IMG/VR virus record: IMGVR_UViG_3300042484_001840
Location: 81,043-145,042 of that record
Source: a virus
Strand: one strand, 5' to 3'
Length of the DNA stretch: 64,000 nt
In this document: piece after piece, positions 41,737 through 50,573 of the stretch
Position numbering within the stretch: the stretch's first letter is position 1
How the letters are laid out: each line of letters starts with the position of its first letter
Translations under genes and position numbers: made by a program
Notes under the pieces: generated by a model
Database searches by the model: none
Told to the model about the DNA's origin: nothing
The model's input: the letters and a program-made list of their open reading frames with translations, nothing else

Positions 41737-42941
41737 GAACCAACTATATCAAACACTGGACAAGGGAAAACAAACTTTCCGCCACCATCAAGGTATGACT
41801 TTTCGCGGGTAATGAATTCAGCGCGGAAGTGCCAAGGGAGTACAAGGAGATAGTCTGGTTTTGCTTCTCGCATTTCATCTTCTGATTTGATCGGGATATT
41901 TGTGCCGATAGTGCGGAGACCAAACTTATACGGAGAGCGTTCTGCAATTGCGTCTACCATTGTTTCGTCAATGCCAAAGTATTGCAACAATGTATTGCCC
42001 TTAGTTGAGGCACCGTAACCCCAAACAGTCTTACCTTCTTCTTTTGCCTTCTTAAGAAAAGCCAAAGTTTGCGCTTTAAGGTTTTCAATCTTTACAAAGA
42101 AATCATTCCATACTTCTGGAGTATTAACTTTTGTTTCGCGCTCATGAGCAAGAATAGAATCAACTCTAAATTTACATACATCACGATGAGGCTGTGTGCC
42201 AAATTTTGTCTTATCAGCAACATCTTTCATCGCGTAAATTCGGAAACTTCCGCCGTTTACATCATTGAGTTGACAGTCCATAATTTTAAAACCGCATGAT
42301 TCAAATAGTGTTTTGATTGATTCAAGGCTGTAATAATAAACATGTTCGTGGCAAATATTATCAAATGCGACTTGAGCCAACATTAATGGCGTATAACTCA
42401 TCTGAAGAATAAAAATTCCATCATCGTCCAAGACTGAATATGCATCATTCAAGAATGGACGCGGATTGTCTAAATCATAGAACATAGCAATACATGTAAT
42501 AATGTCCGCTTTTGGAGCATTTGAAGGGTATGACTTGGCAGAAAAATAATCACGGATAACTACATCGCCGTGCTTTTTTGCTTCTTCCGTAAAAGACTCA
42601 TCAGCAGGGTCAATGCCGATTTTGTAGATATTCTGTGGGATTTTTTCAAGAAGTGTTCCGTCATTACAGGCAATATCAAGCCATGTTGAAATATTCTTTT
42701 GCCCCTTAACTTGAAGTGCAGAAGCAACAATTCCAGCAAGTTCATCTTTCATAGTTTGGTTAGTGCCAGACCGATACCAATAACGACCATACATAAATGA
42801 AGGATCAGCAGTTTGCTTAAGGCGGGCACAGTTGAGTTCTGAGTCCCACTCCAACTGAAGATCAACTGGCTCGCATCGCGGTTCTTCACCATTGGCAAGA
42901 AAGTCAGACAGAAATAGATTTCCAAGATTGAACAAATCCAC
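41733..42941 (-). CDS. sugar C-methyltransferase (Methyltransf_13/14 type), 402 aa
   Basis: The likely start is GTG at 42941 after TTGGAGTTTATT; TTG at 42959 is an alternative. The N-terminal part resembles the Methyltransf_13 module with NGEEPRCEPVDL but keeps few of its cysteines. The S-adenosylmethionine site follows (WLDIACNDGTLLEKI), then CHEHVYYYSLES and the C-terminal Methyltransf_14 module (KTVWGYGASTKGNTLLQYFG). This family C-methylates dTDP- or GDP-deoxysugars. It probably makes a branched sugar for the phage glycan. Confidence 0.8.
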   Translation of the reverse strand: MDLFNLGNLFLSDFLANGEEPRCEPVDLQLEWDSELNCARLKQTADPSFMYGRYWYRSGTNQTMKDELAGIVASALQVKGQKNISTWLDIACNDGTLLEKIPQNIYKIGIDPADESFTEEAKKHGDVVIRDYFSAKSYPSNAPKADIITCIAMFYDLDNPRPFLNDAYSVLDDDGIFILQMSYTPLMLAQVAFDNICHEHVYYYSLESIKTLFESCGFKIMDCQLNDVNGGSFRIYAMKDVADKTKFGTQPHRDVCKFRVDSILAHERETKVNTPEVWNDFFVKIENLKAQTLAFLKKAKEEGKTVWGYGASTKGNTLLQYFGIDETMVDAIAERSPYKFGLRTIGTNIPIKSEDEMREAKPDYLLVLPWHFRAEFITREKSYLDGGGKFVFPCPVFDIVGS

Positions 42942-43012
42942 AATAAACTCCAAAGTCAAAACATTGTTTATTTTTGTTTATTATAGATCAATATTTTTTT
43001 ACAAGGTATAAG

Positions 43013-43798
43013 TCAATTTATTGTCTTTAATTCTTTGAACCTAGCCGTCATATCATCGCGATATAAATTTGCAATATCAGCAACTAATGTTTGAATTTGT
43101 TCGTTGCGTACTCGTTGTGCAGTAGATGGTCCAATATGTTGTTTATATAATAACTTACCAATATGAAACATCTTAGTTATAAGAAAAGTTCTAACAATTA
43201 ATTCATAGTCATCAGCAACAGGATATTTGGGATCGTGACCATTTAGTGCTCTATAAACATCAGCGCGCCAAGCACGAACATGATTAGGTGCAGAAACGAT
43301 ATGACGGATAGTTGCATCATTAATTTCAGGTGCGCTCATTACACTCACACCATACTCCTCGGACCAATACTCTGAACCAAAACCAAAAGCCCAACCCATA
43401 GGGTAAACGCCTGATTGACCGTTTGGTAACAGTTCACACCAGTCCGAGTAAACAAATCCAACTTCGGGGTCTTGAAAGGCGTTATGGATTTCCTGCAAAC
43501 AGTCAGGGGTTAACTCATCATCGTGGTCTAACTCAACAAGAATGTCGCCCTCAGCAACCATAAAGCCTTGACGCTTTAGACGACCAATGTTGCCTGAGTG
43601 AACATGTGAACGATGCATGGAAATCTTGTAGCGTTCATCAGAACAGAATCCGTATAGTTGACTCCAAGTTTCAGTATTAGTAGAGTCATCCCAAATAACC
43701 CATTCCCAGTCTGTGAAAGTTTGTGCTTTTAGCGATGCCCAAGTGCGAGCAAGAATGTCTGGGTCTGTGTTATAGGTTGGCGTAATAACTGAGATCAT
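43013..43798 (-). CDS. family 2 glycosyltransferase (GT-A), 261 aa
   Basis: ATG at 43798. The N-terminus MISVITPTYNTDPDILARTW and the metal motif ELDHDDELTPDCLQE mark a GT2 enzyme. A later ADDYELIVR fits the acceptor region. It transfers a sugar from a nucleotide donor. It lies upstream of the methyltransferase set and completes the glycan locus (38.8-43.8 kb). Confidence 0.9.
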   Translation of the reverse strand: MISVITPTYNTDPDILARTWASLKAQTFTDWEWVIWDDSTNTETWSQLYGFCSDERYKISMHRSHVHSGNIGRLKRQGFMVAEGDILVELDHDDELTPDCLQEIHNAFQDPEVGFVYSDWCELLPNGQSGVYPMGWAFGFGSEYWSEEYGVSVMSAPEINDATIRHIVSAPNHVRAWRADVYRALNGHDPKYPVADDYELIVRTFLITKMFHIGKLLYKQHIGPSTAQRVRNEQIQTLVADIANLYRDDMTARFKELKTIN

Positions 43799-43867
43799 TG
43801 AAAAACATTAACACGCATCAACATCTAGTTGTACATTGGACATTGGTTATTTTCCTATGGCGTTTTA

Positions 43868-44128
43868 TTAAATGACAGAATTATTATATGATGGAACTAC
43901 AAAAGTATCTGTTTCGGGATCGTATGTGTAACCAATTCCTGGATAACATCCACGGAAGTTAGCATTATATGATGCCTGAATCCATGTCCCTCCCCCGAAG
44001 AGGTTAGTGCAGAAAGCAATACCAATCTCTTCTGATTCATTACCATCTTCATCAAAAATATCAAAGTTGTTAACAACAATAATCTGTACTACCTGGTTAA
44101 GTTCGTCTAACTGAGCAAAATGTGCCAT
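43868..44128 (-). CDS. phage virion-associated protein of the MAHFAxLD type, 86 aa
   Basis: The start is ATG at 44128 after GGGAGGCATA, overlapping the TAA of the previous gene. The sequence AHFAQLDELNQVVQIIVVNN, then TNLFGGGTWIQASYNANFRG and IGYTYDPETDTFVVP is a conserved phage protein seen with tail-fibre genes of cyanophages and other aquatic phages. It is thought structural, but its exact place is unknown. Confidence 0.75.
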   Translation of the reverse strand: MAHFAQLDELNQVVQIIVVNNFDIFDEDGNESEEIGIAFCTNLFGGGTWIQASYNANFRGCYPGIGYTYDPETDTFVVPSYNNSVI

Positions 44129-45126
44129 TATGCCTCCCATCCGATAAACACTACGCCACTTCCGCCTGAGCCACCAGACCCCGAGTTACCAGCACCGCCT
44201 CCGCCACCACCATGATTTGCTAATCCAGCACTTGCAGCAAATACACTTCCATAAGTTCCACCACTACCACCATTACCACCACTACCTGTTGCAAGTCCTC
44301 TACCATAAGTTAAACCATTGTTTGCTTCATCTTGTGCGCCGCCGCCACCACCCGAACTACATGCGGTACTTGTTACAAATCCTGCAAAACCAGGACTTAT
44401 TCCAATACCACCGTTACCACCAGTTCCTGTTCCAGTTGATACTGTGGCGTTTGAACCAGCGGTTAGGGCACCACCTCCACCACCACCACCAAAAGTACCT
44501 GTACCAGAACCACTGTTGTATCCTGTTCCTCCACCGTATCCTTGAGAACCTATCCAAGTAATTGCTGGGGCTGGTGGAAATGCGTGACTACCGCCACCAC
44601 CGCAACCACCCGCTGCACCAGAAGTGCTTGGATGCCAACCTTGACCACCACCACCACCAATAGCAACCGTTAAAGGATCAAGAAGGCTGTTACAAATAGA
44701 AGTAGTAATTCCCATGCTTCCACCTGTACTTGAACCAGATGAACCACCAGCACCCCCCGCACCAACAACAATAGTGTAAGTTCCGACGGGTACATTTGTT
44801 ATATATTGTTGAAGATATCCGCCACCGCCACCGCCACCACCTGCTCTTAGTACACCAGAATCAGCACCTGCGCCACCTCCACCACCACCACACGCAAACA
44901 CTCTCAATACACCACCACCATTAACTACAGTAAAAGTACCTGAACCATTCCATTTTGCAATGTTGTAGTTAACACCAGATACAGCGACAGTAGTTACTGA
45001 TGCTGCACCAGTAGTGGTAATTGTATAGTTTGCCTGCTTTGATGGGACAGAAATAGTTCCATTGTTTTGACCAAACCATGTAGACACCTGACTAGACGCT
45101 AAAGATTTATTAACTCTGAAAGTCAT
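44128..45126 (-). CDS. glycine-rich tail fibre/adhesin protein, 332 aa
   Basis: ATG at 45126 overlaps the previous stop (ATGA). The N-terminal 65 residues may attach to the fibre (NGTISVPSKQ, VSGVNYNIAKWNGSGTF). The rest has long Gly stretches (up to eight), with GAGGAGGSSG and similar loops, ending GVVFIGWEA. The pattern resembles the polyglycine sandwich of T4-like tip adhesins (gp38). It probably binds a host receptor. Gly codons here leave GGN-rich DNA. Confidence 0.8.
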   Translation of the reverse strand: MTFRVNKSLASSQVSTWFGQNNGTISVPSKQANYTITTTGAASVTTVAVSGVNYNIAKWNGSGTFTVVNGGGVLRVFACGGGGGGAGADSGVLRAGGGGGGGGYLQQYITNVPVGTYTIVVGAGGAGGSSGSSTGGSMGITTSICNSLLDPLTVAIGGGGGQGWHPSTSGAAGGCGGGGSHAFPPAPAITWIGSQGYGGGTGYNSGSGTGTFGGGGGGGALTAGSNATVSTGTGTGGNGGIGISPGFAGFVTSTACSSGGGGGAQDEANNGLTYGRGLATGSGGNGGSGGTYGSVFAASAGLANHGGGGGGAGNSGSGGSGGSGVVFIGWEA

Positions 45127-45488
45127 GGAGTAATCCTATTCACATATCCAGAGATAGTAATAACATTGGCAGTTCCCGCAAAAGCGGTAATTGTTGATGC
45201 CGCCGACCCAGTACCAGTAAGAATTAGCCCGGGAGTAATTAATGTTAGCCCTGATGTTGCTGGAATAGATAGTTTGATTTGGTTATCTGGTGCGGTAACG
45301 CCACCATATTCAATGGTCAAGACAACGGCACTGCCGCTTGAGTTATACGCGTACAGCCATGCTTCGTCAATTGTTGTTGCTGATGTGCCTGTACTATGTA
45401 TGGTTGTTCCAAGGGTTGCTGTTGCAACAACTTTAATTGCTTTACCTTGAGATGATGCTGATAAGAGTGTTTTTGCGAATATAGTCAT
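45123..45488 (-). CDS. phage virion protein with DEAWLYAYN motif, 121 aa
   Basis: ATG at 45488. The pattern KAIKVVATATLGTTIHSTG, then TIDEAWLYAYNSSGSAVVLT and ISGYVNRI is a common structural protein family of aquatic phages, often beside fibre genes. It is all beta by look. Its exact role (tail or head decoration) is not known. Confidence 0.75.
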   Translation of the reverse strand: MTIFAKTLLSASSQGKAIKVVATATLGTTIHSTGTSATTIDEAWLYAYNSSGSAVVLTIEYGGVTAPDNQIKLSIPATSGLTLITPGLILTGTGSAASTITAFAGTANVITISGYVNRITP

Positions 45489-45498
45489 TATCTACCTC

Positions 45499-45708
45499 CT
45501 AAGAAAAAACTTGCATTGCAAGTATAATTTGGTCGTCAACAACTGTTGTAAAGTACTCAAGAACAGACCATGCTGTGGAGCCATTACCAATCTTTAACTT
45601 GCCTGTATCTGTTTCAAAGCCCATTTCACCTGAGGCAAGAGTTGGGTTTTTGTCAGTCCATTCAGCGGCGGTATCACGCCGTACTTGGATTAGGTCGTTA
45701 CGAGGCAT
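45499..45708 (-). CDS. tail-fibre module with hyaluronidase-type start, 69 aa
   Basis: ATG at 45708. The sequence IQVRRDTAAEWTDKNPTLAS, then GEMGFETDTGKLKIGNGSTA and WSVLEYF is the short module that opens many phage fibre and hyaluronidase-like proteins. Here it stands alone, and a separate gene follows it. It may join the fibre to the baseplate or be a remnant of a longer fibre. Confidence 0.8.
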   Translation of the reverse strand: MPRNDLIQVRRDTAAEWTDKNPTLASGEMGFETDTGKLKIGNGSTAWSVLEYFTTVVDDQIILAMQVFS

Positions 45709-45716
45709 TGGTACTC

Positions 45717-46016
45717 CTAAATAAAGTGTTTAATAATTGAGGCACTAGCCAGGATAGTCCATAGAACATTAAATAAAATGATGGTCGGCAGGGTTTTCTT
45801 AGTAGATGACCAAATCAGGGAAACGCTTGAGATAATGGCAAAAATGTACAGCCACCACCATTGTTTCCCTAAGAGCAGACCAGGGAAGATAATTGCGATT
45901 TTTGTTGCAAATCCCCATGCCTCAACAGTATTAGGACGATCCCAGTACTGCTTTTTGGACATCGTTTTAACGGCATGAACTATCTTTTGAGTAAAATCCA
46001 CTAAGTGACTAATCAT
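45717..46016 (-). CDS. small integral membrane protein, 99 aa
   Basis: ATG at 46016 overlaps the previous stop. Three hydrophobic spans are visible at about 36-52 (ATKIAIIFPGLLLGK), 53-68 (WWWLYIFAIISSVSLIW) and 77-97 (TIILFNVLWTILASASI). Topology and position among tail genes suggest a holin or other lysis membrane protein, but no family motif confirms it. Confidence 0.65.
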   Translation of the reverse strand: MISHLVDFTQKIVHAVKTMSKKQYWDRPNTVEAWGFATKIAIIFPGLLLGKQWWWLYIFAIISSVSLIWSSTKKTLPTIILFNVLWTILASASIIKHFI

Positions 46017-46246
46017 TCTGACGAGCCTAGAAGTTCAGAAAATGATAGGAGACTAGTTAAATCAAAAACTGCTTGAGATACTTCCTCGGGGGGTAGTGAA
46101 TAATGAAGGCGACCTCTAACTTCAAGGTAATTCTCATTAGTAACGACCTGAGGCTCCATGCCCGCACGAATGGTGAGTTTATGTGATTCTTTTGTGCAGT
46201 AATCTCTCAAAACTTGATGCAGTTCTTTATGCGTTACTTCAGTCAT
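46013..46246 (-). CDS. hypothetical phage protein, 77 aa
   Basis: The start is ATG at 46246 after TGGAAGGAAAAGCAA; it overlaps the oxygenase stop by 8 bp. Product: HKELHQVLRDYCTKESHKLT, then GRLHYSLPPEEVSQAVFDLT. Alpha/beta; no family recognised. Confidence 0.65.
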   Translation of the reverse strand: MTEVTHKELHQVLRDYCTKESHKLTIRAGMEPQVVTNENYLEVRGRLHYSLPPEEVSQAVFDLTSLLSFSELLGSSE

Positions 46247-46979
46247 TTGCTTTTCCTTCCAATACTGTCTCTGGCGGGGGAGGGCATGTGCATGGGGCGT
46301 TTGGGGGAATGCATCTAATGAAAGATGAAACAATCCACTTATCTGAAGAAAGTGGCATCAAGCCTTCATGAGGGTGAGTCCAATATGAAGGGAATAGTGC
46401 AACTCGCCCAGCAACAGCATCTACCGTTGTTTGGTGGAATGGGAAATTCGTCCCCCCACCTTCGCTTACGGTGTTGAGATAAAGAATCAGACCCAAAGTC
46501 CTCGTCTCAGAACCACCGAGCCAAGGCGCTCCATCAATATGCTCATTATAGAAACCGCTATTTTGTTTATATTTCTGAACTTGATAACCAGTATCTGAAA
46601 CCATGCAATAATCAAAACTATCAGCATGGCGCAATGTTGGAAAAGTTTCTTTATATAAATTAACTACTTTCCATATTTGTTCAAAAATTCTTTTGTCAAA
46701 TTCTAATTCTTTTTCTGAAGGAGAATTCGCTTCAACATTTAAGTTCCAGTCAGTAGAAACTTTTACGCGGAAATCCGTACCACCCATAGTTCTACCAATT
46801 TTGGAATAATGCGAATTTTCTTCACAGTGTTTAATTAAATTTGTACAAAAACCTTCGTCAAATACGCCATCAACATAAGCAATGGCAGATTGCCTTCCAA
46901 CTGGAAAGGTGAGAGGTGAGTTAAAGAACTTTTCTGCGCTTCCAGCAAAGTTAATCACTTCCTGAATATTGTCAGTCAT
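46239..46979 (-). CDS. 2-oxoglutarate/Fe(II)-dependent oxygenase (P4H-like), 246 aa
   Basis: The start is ATG at 46979, overlapping the previous stop by 8 bp. The double-stranded beta-helix has the iron triad: YNEHIDG (HxD), then SYWTHPHEG (His), with a later basic residue (SSDKWIV) for 2-oxoglutarate. The family hydroxylates proteins or small molecules. It sits in a block with a halogenase and a methyltransferase-like gene in the tail-fibre operon, so it may modify a virion or host-surface part. Confidence 0.85.
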   Translation of the reverse strand: MTDNIQEVINFAGSAEKFFNSPLTFPVGRQSAIAYVDGVFDEGFCTNLIKHCEENSHYSKIGRTMGGTDFRVKVSTDWNLNVEANSPSEKELEFDKRIFEQIWKVVNLYKETFPTLRHADSFDYCMVSDTGYQVQKYKQNSGFYNEHIDGAPWLGGSETRTLGLILYLNTVSEGGGTNFPFHQTTVDAVAGRVALFPSYWTHPHEGLMPLSSDKWIVSSFIRCIPPNAPCTCPPPPETVLEGKAND

Positions 46980-47730
46980 CGGAGTTTTTTCTATTTTTGC
47001 GATAACGCTGTCCAACGGAACCATCTAATGAAATGGTTGGTCCATCCGACATTCCGCGGGCGTAAACATATTTGTAGTTTTCCTCGTCAGCAAATTTAAT
47101 TTCTTGAATATCACCAGAGCGTTTGAAAGGAATGACATGAGCAAGAGGTGTTCCGTAGCGAATAACAAAAGGCTCATCACCCTTTAAGTTCAAAACAACA
47201 TTCATGTGGTGGTAATAATCCGTATGAACAATCGCTGGGACTACATCGTAATTATTGTTTGGTTCGTAGGGAATCCCACTAATAATTGATGACCAACCCT
47301 TGGCGGTAATGAATGAATAAGGATTCACCAATTTTGGATACGGTGACTCTTCCTGCTTCCTATTACGAGTCATTGGACATTCGCCAGTTGTTGACATTGG
47401 GAATGGTTGACTTTCAAAAGGGACTAAAGAAAAAGGCATTTGCCCAATCTCTACTTCCCAACCACCAAGGTCAGGTCGTGGGTTGAAGGAAAAGTCTGAC
47501 CACGCAGGGATAATATATCCAAGATTTAAATAGTCTTGAACCCCAGCGCACTTGCGAATTCCATCTTTTGGAGAAATCTTGAACCATGTAGGTAGCGTTT
47601 TGGCGCTAGTGGCATATGGCTTTGCGTCCTCAAGCAGACGATTATCCATTGGGATAATTAGAGTCTGTCCTTCTTTTACGCTTTTGCGCATAGATGAATA
47701 AACATTTCGTGGCTTAGTTGTAAATTTCAT
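46972..47730 (-). CDS. conserved phage protein next to the halogenase, DUF6065-like, 252 aa
   Basis: ATG at 47730 overlaps the halogenase gene end by 17 bp. The sequence has TLPTWFKISPKDGIRKCAGV, then NLGYIIPAWSDFSF and ISGIPYEPNNNYDVVPAIVH. It resembles a family (DUF6065-like, from memory) that accompanies oxygenase and halogenase genes in aquatic phages. The several Trp/His/Asp residues may form a cupin-like site. Function unknown. Confidence 0.6.
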   Translation of the reverse strand: MKFTTKPRNVYSSMRKSVKEGQTLIIPMDNRLLEDAKPYATSAKTLPTWFKISPKDGIRKCAGVQDYLNLGYIIPAWSDFSFNPRPDLGGWEVEIGQMPFSLVPFESQPFPMSTTGECPMTRNRKQEESPYPKLVNPYSFITAKGWSSIISGIPYEPNNNYDVVPAIVHTDYYHHMNVVLNLKGDEPFVIRYGTPLAHVIPFKRSGDIQEIKFADEENYKYVYARGMSDGPTISLDGSVGQRYRKNRKNSDD

Positions 47731-49189
47731 TGAGTGCCTCCGCGTGGTCTACTAGTTCTTCTGTGAGTCTAGTATTTCTTACATTAGAAATTTCTTTAAG
47801 CGCCGAGTCAATTTTGTCAAAGTTCTGCATCATTCTACCAATAGGCTCGGTACTAATAACATTTTGTCCTTGTGCAACATGAAGTAAATGCGCTATTTGG
47901 AACATTTCACCGTGATTATTTGATATATGGTCACGAGGTAGTGTCGTTTCTTGCCATAAATCTAAAAGTTCTTGAAGTGAGTCGTTGACTGGCATTTCTG
48001 CTGTGGCGCGCCAGAATTCTGTATCTCGCCTGTCTGACATATAGTGAAGCCTAATCATAATAAGGATGTTGTCCATCATTATATTGAAATTCTTGTTTAC
48101 TGTTTTTTGGGATGCCCAATGACCATGTTTATATGAACCTAAAAATGGCATTATTTGGTCCATCTGTTGAATTGTTGAGCCGATTGATGTTGCTTCCAGT
48201 GGTTCAACAAATGAACTTGCCAGACCGACCGTAAGGCAGTTCTTGACCCATGGTGTTTTAAGATGACCAGGGTCAAACTTGAATGTTCGTGCAGGACTAA
48301 TATTTATCCCTAATGTTTCCGAGGCTTCTTTGATGGCATCTTCTTCGCTAAGGAAGGCGGATGAATACACATAGCCATTTCCCCGTCGTTCCTGTGTAGG
48401 AATTTCCCACATCCAGCCTGACGAAAGTGCACGCGCCCGTGTGTATGCTCTAATTTTGCCATTTTCATCTTTTTCTGTTGGAAAAGCAAAAGCAGAATCT
48501 GCTAACAAATACTTACTAAATGATTCCCATTCCGTATTCCCTAATGCTTTGCTGAGAATTCTTTGAAATCCAGTAGCATCTATCCAAAAATTAGCAATTA
48601 CTTTTTTCCCTGACTTTAGGTCAACTGATTCAATATGACCCTGTTCGGGGTTTAGGTTTACTTTTTCAATAAAACCCTCAATGAAACCAATATGCCTGCG
48701 ACCAGCAACATTTCTGAAATACTCGTTTAATTTAAATGTATCAAAGTGATATTGGTTAGTTGCATTATGCATATGCTTTTTACTAATTTTATCTGTAAAT
48801 AAACCAACACTTCCAGTATTATTTGTTAACAATTTACCGTCAGCAATAAGTTTGCTATACACGGCATAAAGTCTCCACATAAAAATTTCTTCATCACCAG
48901 AAACGCTATGAATATAATCAGGGAATACCGTTGACCAATTCTCAAACCTGATTCCGTATTTGTGAGTTGCTTTTGTTTCTGCCATCATCTCAAGAAGCGG
49001 AATATCACATCGGCTCATCATTGTTCGCCAATGCTCAGTACTGCCTTCTCCAACGCCTACAATGCCCACTTCGCTTGAGGAAATAATAGTTATTTTTGCT
49101 TGCGGGAAAGCAGAGCGCAACATTATTGAAGATATTAGACCTGCTGTACCAGAACCACAAATACCAAATGACAAAGGTGTTTCATTCAT
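47714..49189 (-). CDS. flavin-dependent halogenase (tryptophan-halogenase family), 491 aa
   Basis: ATG at 49189. FAD site GICGSGTAGLISSIML at the N-terminus; VGVGEGST at 45-51; Lys77 in ETKATHKYGIRFENW aligns with the catalytic Lys79 of PrnA; DATGFQR at 204-210; the GWMWEIP motif (258-264) that separates halogenases from monooxygenases; and VGLASSFVEPLEATSI near 321-336. The enzyme should make hypohalous acid from FADH2, oxygen and halide and halogenate an aromatic or other electron-rich group. A viral halogenase from a cyanophage is known. The substrate here is unknown. Confidence 0.9.
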   Translation of the reverse strand: MNETPLSFGICGSGTAGLISSIMLRSAFPQAKITIISSSEVGIVGVGEGSTEHWRTMMSRCDIPLLEMMAETKATHKYGIRFENWSTVFPDYIHSVSGDEEIFMWRLYAVYSKLIADGKLLTNNTGSVGLFTDKISKKHMHNATNQYHFDTFKLNEYFRNVAGRRHIGFIEGFIEKVNLNPEQGHIESVDLKSGKKVIANFWIDATGFQRILSKALGNTEWESFSKYLLADSAFAFPTEKDENGKIRAYTRARALSSGWMWEIPTQERRGNGYVYSSAFLSEEDAIKEASETLGINISPARTFKFDPGHLKTPWVKNCLTVGLASSFVEPLEATSIGSTIQQMDQIMPFLGSYKHGHWASQKTVNKNFNIMMDNILIMIRLHYMSDRRDTEFWRATAEMPVNDSLQELLDLWQETTLPRDHISNNHGEMFQIAHLLHVAQGQNVISTEPIGRMMQNFDKIDSALKEISNVRNTRLTEELVDHAEALNEIYN

Positions 49190-49203
49190 AACTAGATACT
49201 ACA

Positions 49204-49908
49204 TCAATCAACCTTACGGACGCAAAGGGTGTAGGAAATATATCCTTGCATGTGCATTATGTCAAATTTTTGTGTGTCTTTTAATCTTGCGTGCACTTGA
49301 TGAGCAAAACCTGTTTCACCAGACTCTTGGTAAAGTTCACCACCATTTGAAGAGTTTGACACTATGAGTAATCCACCAGGCTTGATGGCATTGACTACGG
49401 CATCAAAAATATCATTGTCAGCAAAGTAATTAACTACAACTTGAGCAAAATCAATTTGAGGCATGGAAGTTTTTATAGTTTCCCAAGGCAGTGTTGTCAC
49501 ATTATTGATGGATGTCGTATCCATCGCTTCATTGAGCAAGAACAAAGAACTGTGGTTTGCTGTATAAACTGTTTCTAGAACATCGGATGCCAATAATAAT
49601 TCCGTTGCTGAACCAATAACTAATCCTGTTGAGGCTTTTATTGCTGTAGCAAAGAACTTTGGGAAGTGACTAATAGACCAAAGCATAGGAGCAAGAATCT
49701 CACCGTTGGGTGCCCCAGTTACTCCGAAGTAGTGGAACTCCGTTGATTTTGATGCCAAGTCAACACTGCCACCACCACTTGTTTTGACATTTTCATAAAT
49801 AAGTTTACAAAAATTAATATAATCATCAATTGATGTTAATTTACTATTTTGTGATGATGATAAAGCAAAAAATGTCTCTTCGCCCATTTTGATAAATTGG
49901 CTAGGCAT
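49204..49908 (-). CDS. methyltransferase-like protein, 234 aa
   Basis: ATG at 49908. The central part has the Rossmann-type segment GLVIGSATELLLASDVLETV, then QIDFAQVVVNYFADNDIFDA and the motif IKPGGLLIVSNSS. These fit a class I S-adenosylmethionine methyltransferase, although the first glycine motif is loose. It is one gene away from the halogenase and may act on the same molecule. Confidence 0.6.
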   Translation of the reverse strand: MPSQFIKMGEETFFALSSSQNSKLTSIDDYINFCKLIYENVKTSGGGSVDLASKSTEFHYFGVTGAPNGEILAPMLWSISHFPKFFATAIKASTGLVIGSATELLLASDVLETVYTANHSSLFLLNEAMDTTSINNVTTLPWETIKTSMPQIDFAQVVVNYFADNDIFDAVVNAIKPGGLLIVSNSSNGGELYQESGETGFAHQVHARLKDTQKFDIMHMQGYISYTLCVRKVD

Positions 49909-49909
49909 A

Positions 49910-50134
49910 TCAGAAGGTCTCTTCTTTAGTTACTACAGAAAAAAACAAAATACTTCTCAATTCATTTAACACTTTGATGTTGTCTCCGCCAGATAAAGAA
50001 ATTACAAGTGCTTGCCTAATCATTTCATAGTTTGATTCGTCTACAAAACATGGTTCAATACCTATCAAAGAACAAATATAAAAAGACCTCTCAGCAAGGT
50101 AACTATAATGGTCATTTTTATCGTAATTAATCAT
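49910..50134 (-). CDS. small phage protein, 74 aa
   Basis: The start is ATG at 50134, overlapping the previous stop by 8 bp; ATG at 50146 is an alternative. The product is helical (YSYLAERSFYICSLIGIEPC, then NYEMIRQALVISLSGGDNIK) with two cysteines. No family is recognised. It belongs to the tail-region operon and precedes the methyltransferase-like gene. Confidence 0.55.
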   Translation of the reverse strand: MINYDKNDHYSYLAERSFYICSLIGIEPCFVDESNYEMIRQALVISLSGGDNIKVLNELRSILFFSVVTKEETF

Positions 50135-50306
50135 TAGTGGAGCCATCTATAAAAAAAGGGGTATCCAATAAGGGGCACCCGGTATTCGTTGTTTCTTGGT
50201 TAATCATCCAATTTTGCAAATGAAGACCTTCTTCAATCGGAATACAATACTTATCTTTTAACTTTTGTTTTTCTATCCGTTGAATAAGTTCTTCTGGTGT
50301 TGCCAT
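50127..50306 (-). CDS. small phage protein, 59 aa
   Basis: ATG at 50306, three bases after the stop of the upstream gene. The product (MATPEELIQRIEKQKLKDKY start) has a helical first half, then IEEGLHLQNWMINQ and a GCPLLDTPFFIDG end. It is just under the usual length cutoff, but its place and overlaps support it. Function unknown. Confidence 0.55.
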   Translation of the reverse strand: MATPEELIQRIEKQKLKDKYCIPIEEGLHLQNWMINQETTNTGCPLLDTPFFIDGSTND

Positions 50307-50309
50307 GAG

Positions 50310-50552
50310 TTAAACCCCAAGGGCAACCAATTTTGTTGCAATAATTTTCAAACCGTCACAAACTTGCTCAACGCGATAAACATCACCATCAAAGGCGTAA
50401 TTTTCCATCGCTACTTCGTCTTCAATATCAAATAACGAAGGGTCAATTGCATGACGAAGCAGGATGCTCGTCAATTCTGTTGAGAGTTGTATGCGCGCTT
50501 GTTCAAGAAGGTTAACTTTTGTAGAAAGTGGCATATCATCAAAAAAAGACAT
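50310..50552 (-). CDS. small helical phage protein, 80 aa
   Basis: ATG at 50552 follows TAGGAGAAATA. The product is helical and acidic (STKVNLLEQARIQLSTELTS, then MENYAFDGDVYRVEQVCDGL). It may be a chaperone or linker for the fibre encoded before it, judged only by position. Confidence 0.65.
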   Translation of the reverse strand: MSFFDDMPLSTKVNLLEQARIQLSTELTSILLRHAIDPSLFDIEDEVAMENYAFDGDVYRVEQVCDGLKIIATKLVALGV

Positions 50553-50573
50553 TATTTCTCCTATTTTTTAACT

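Noticed and set aside
44217-44561. Plus-strand frames rich in His, Tyr and Pro opposite the Gly-rich fibre
   Set aside because: They are complementary shadows of Gly codons in the 44128-45126 gene.
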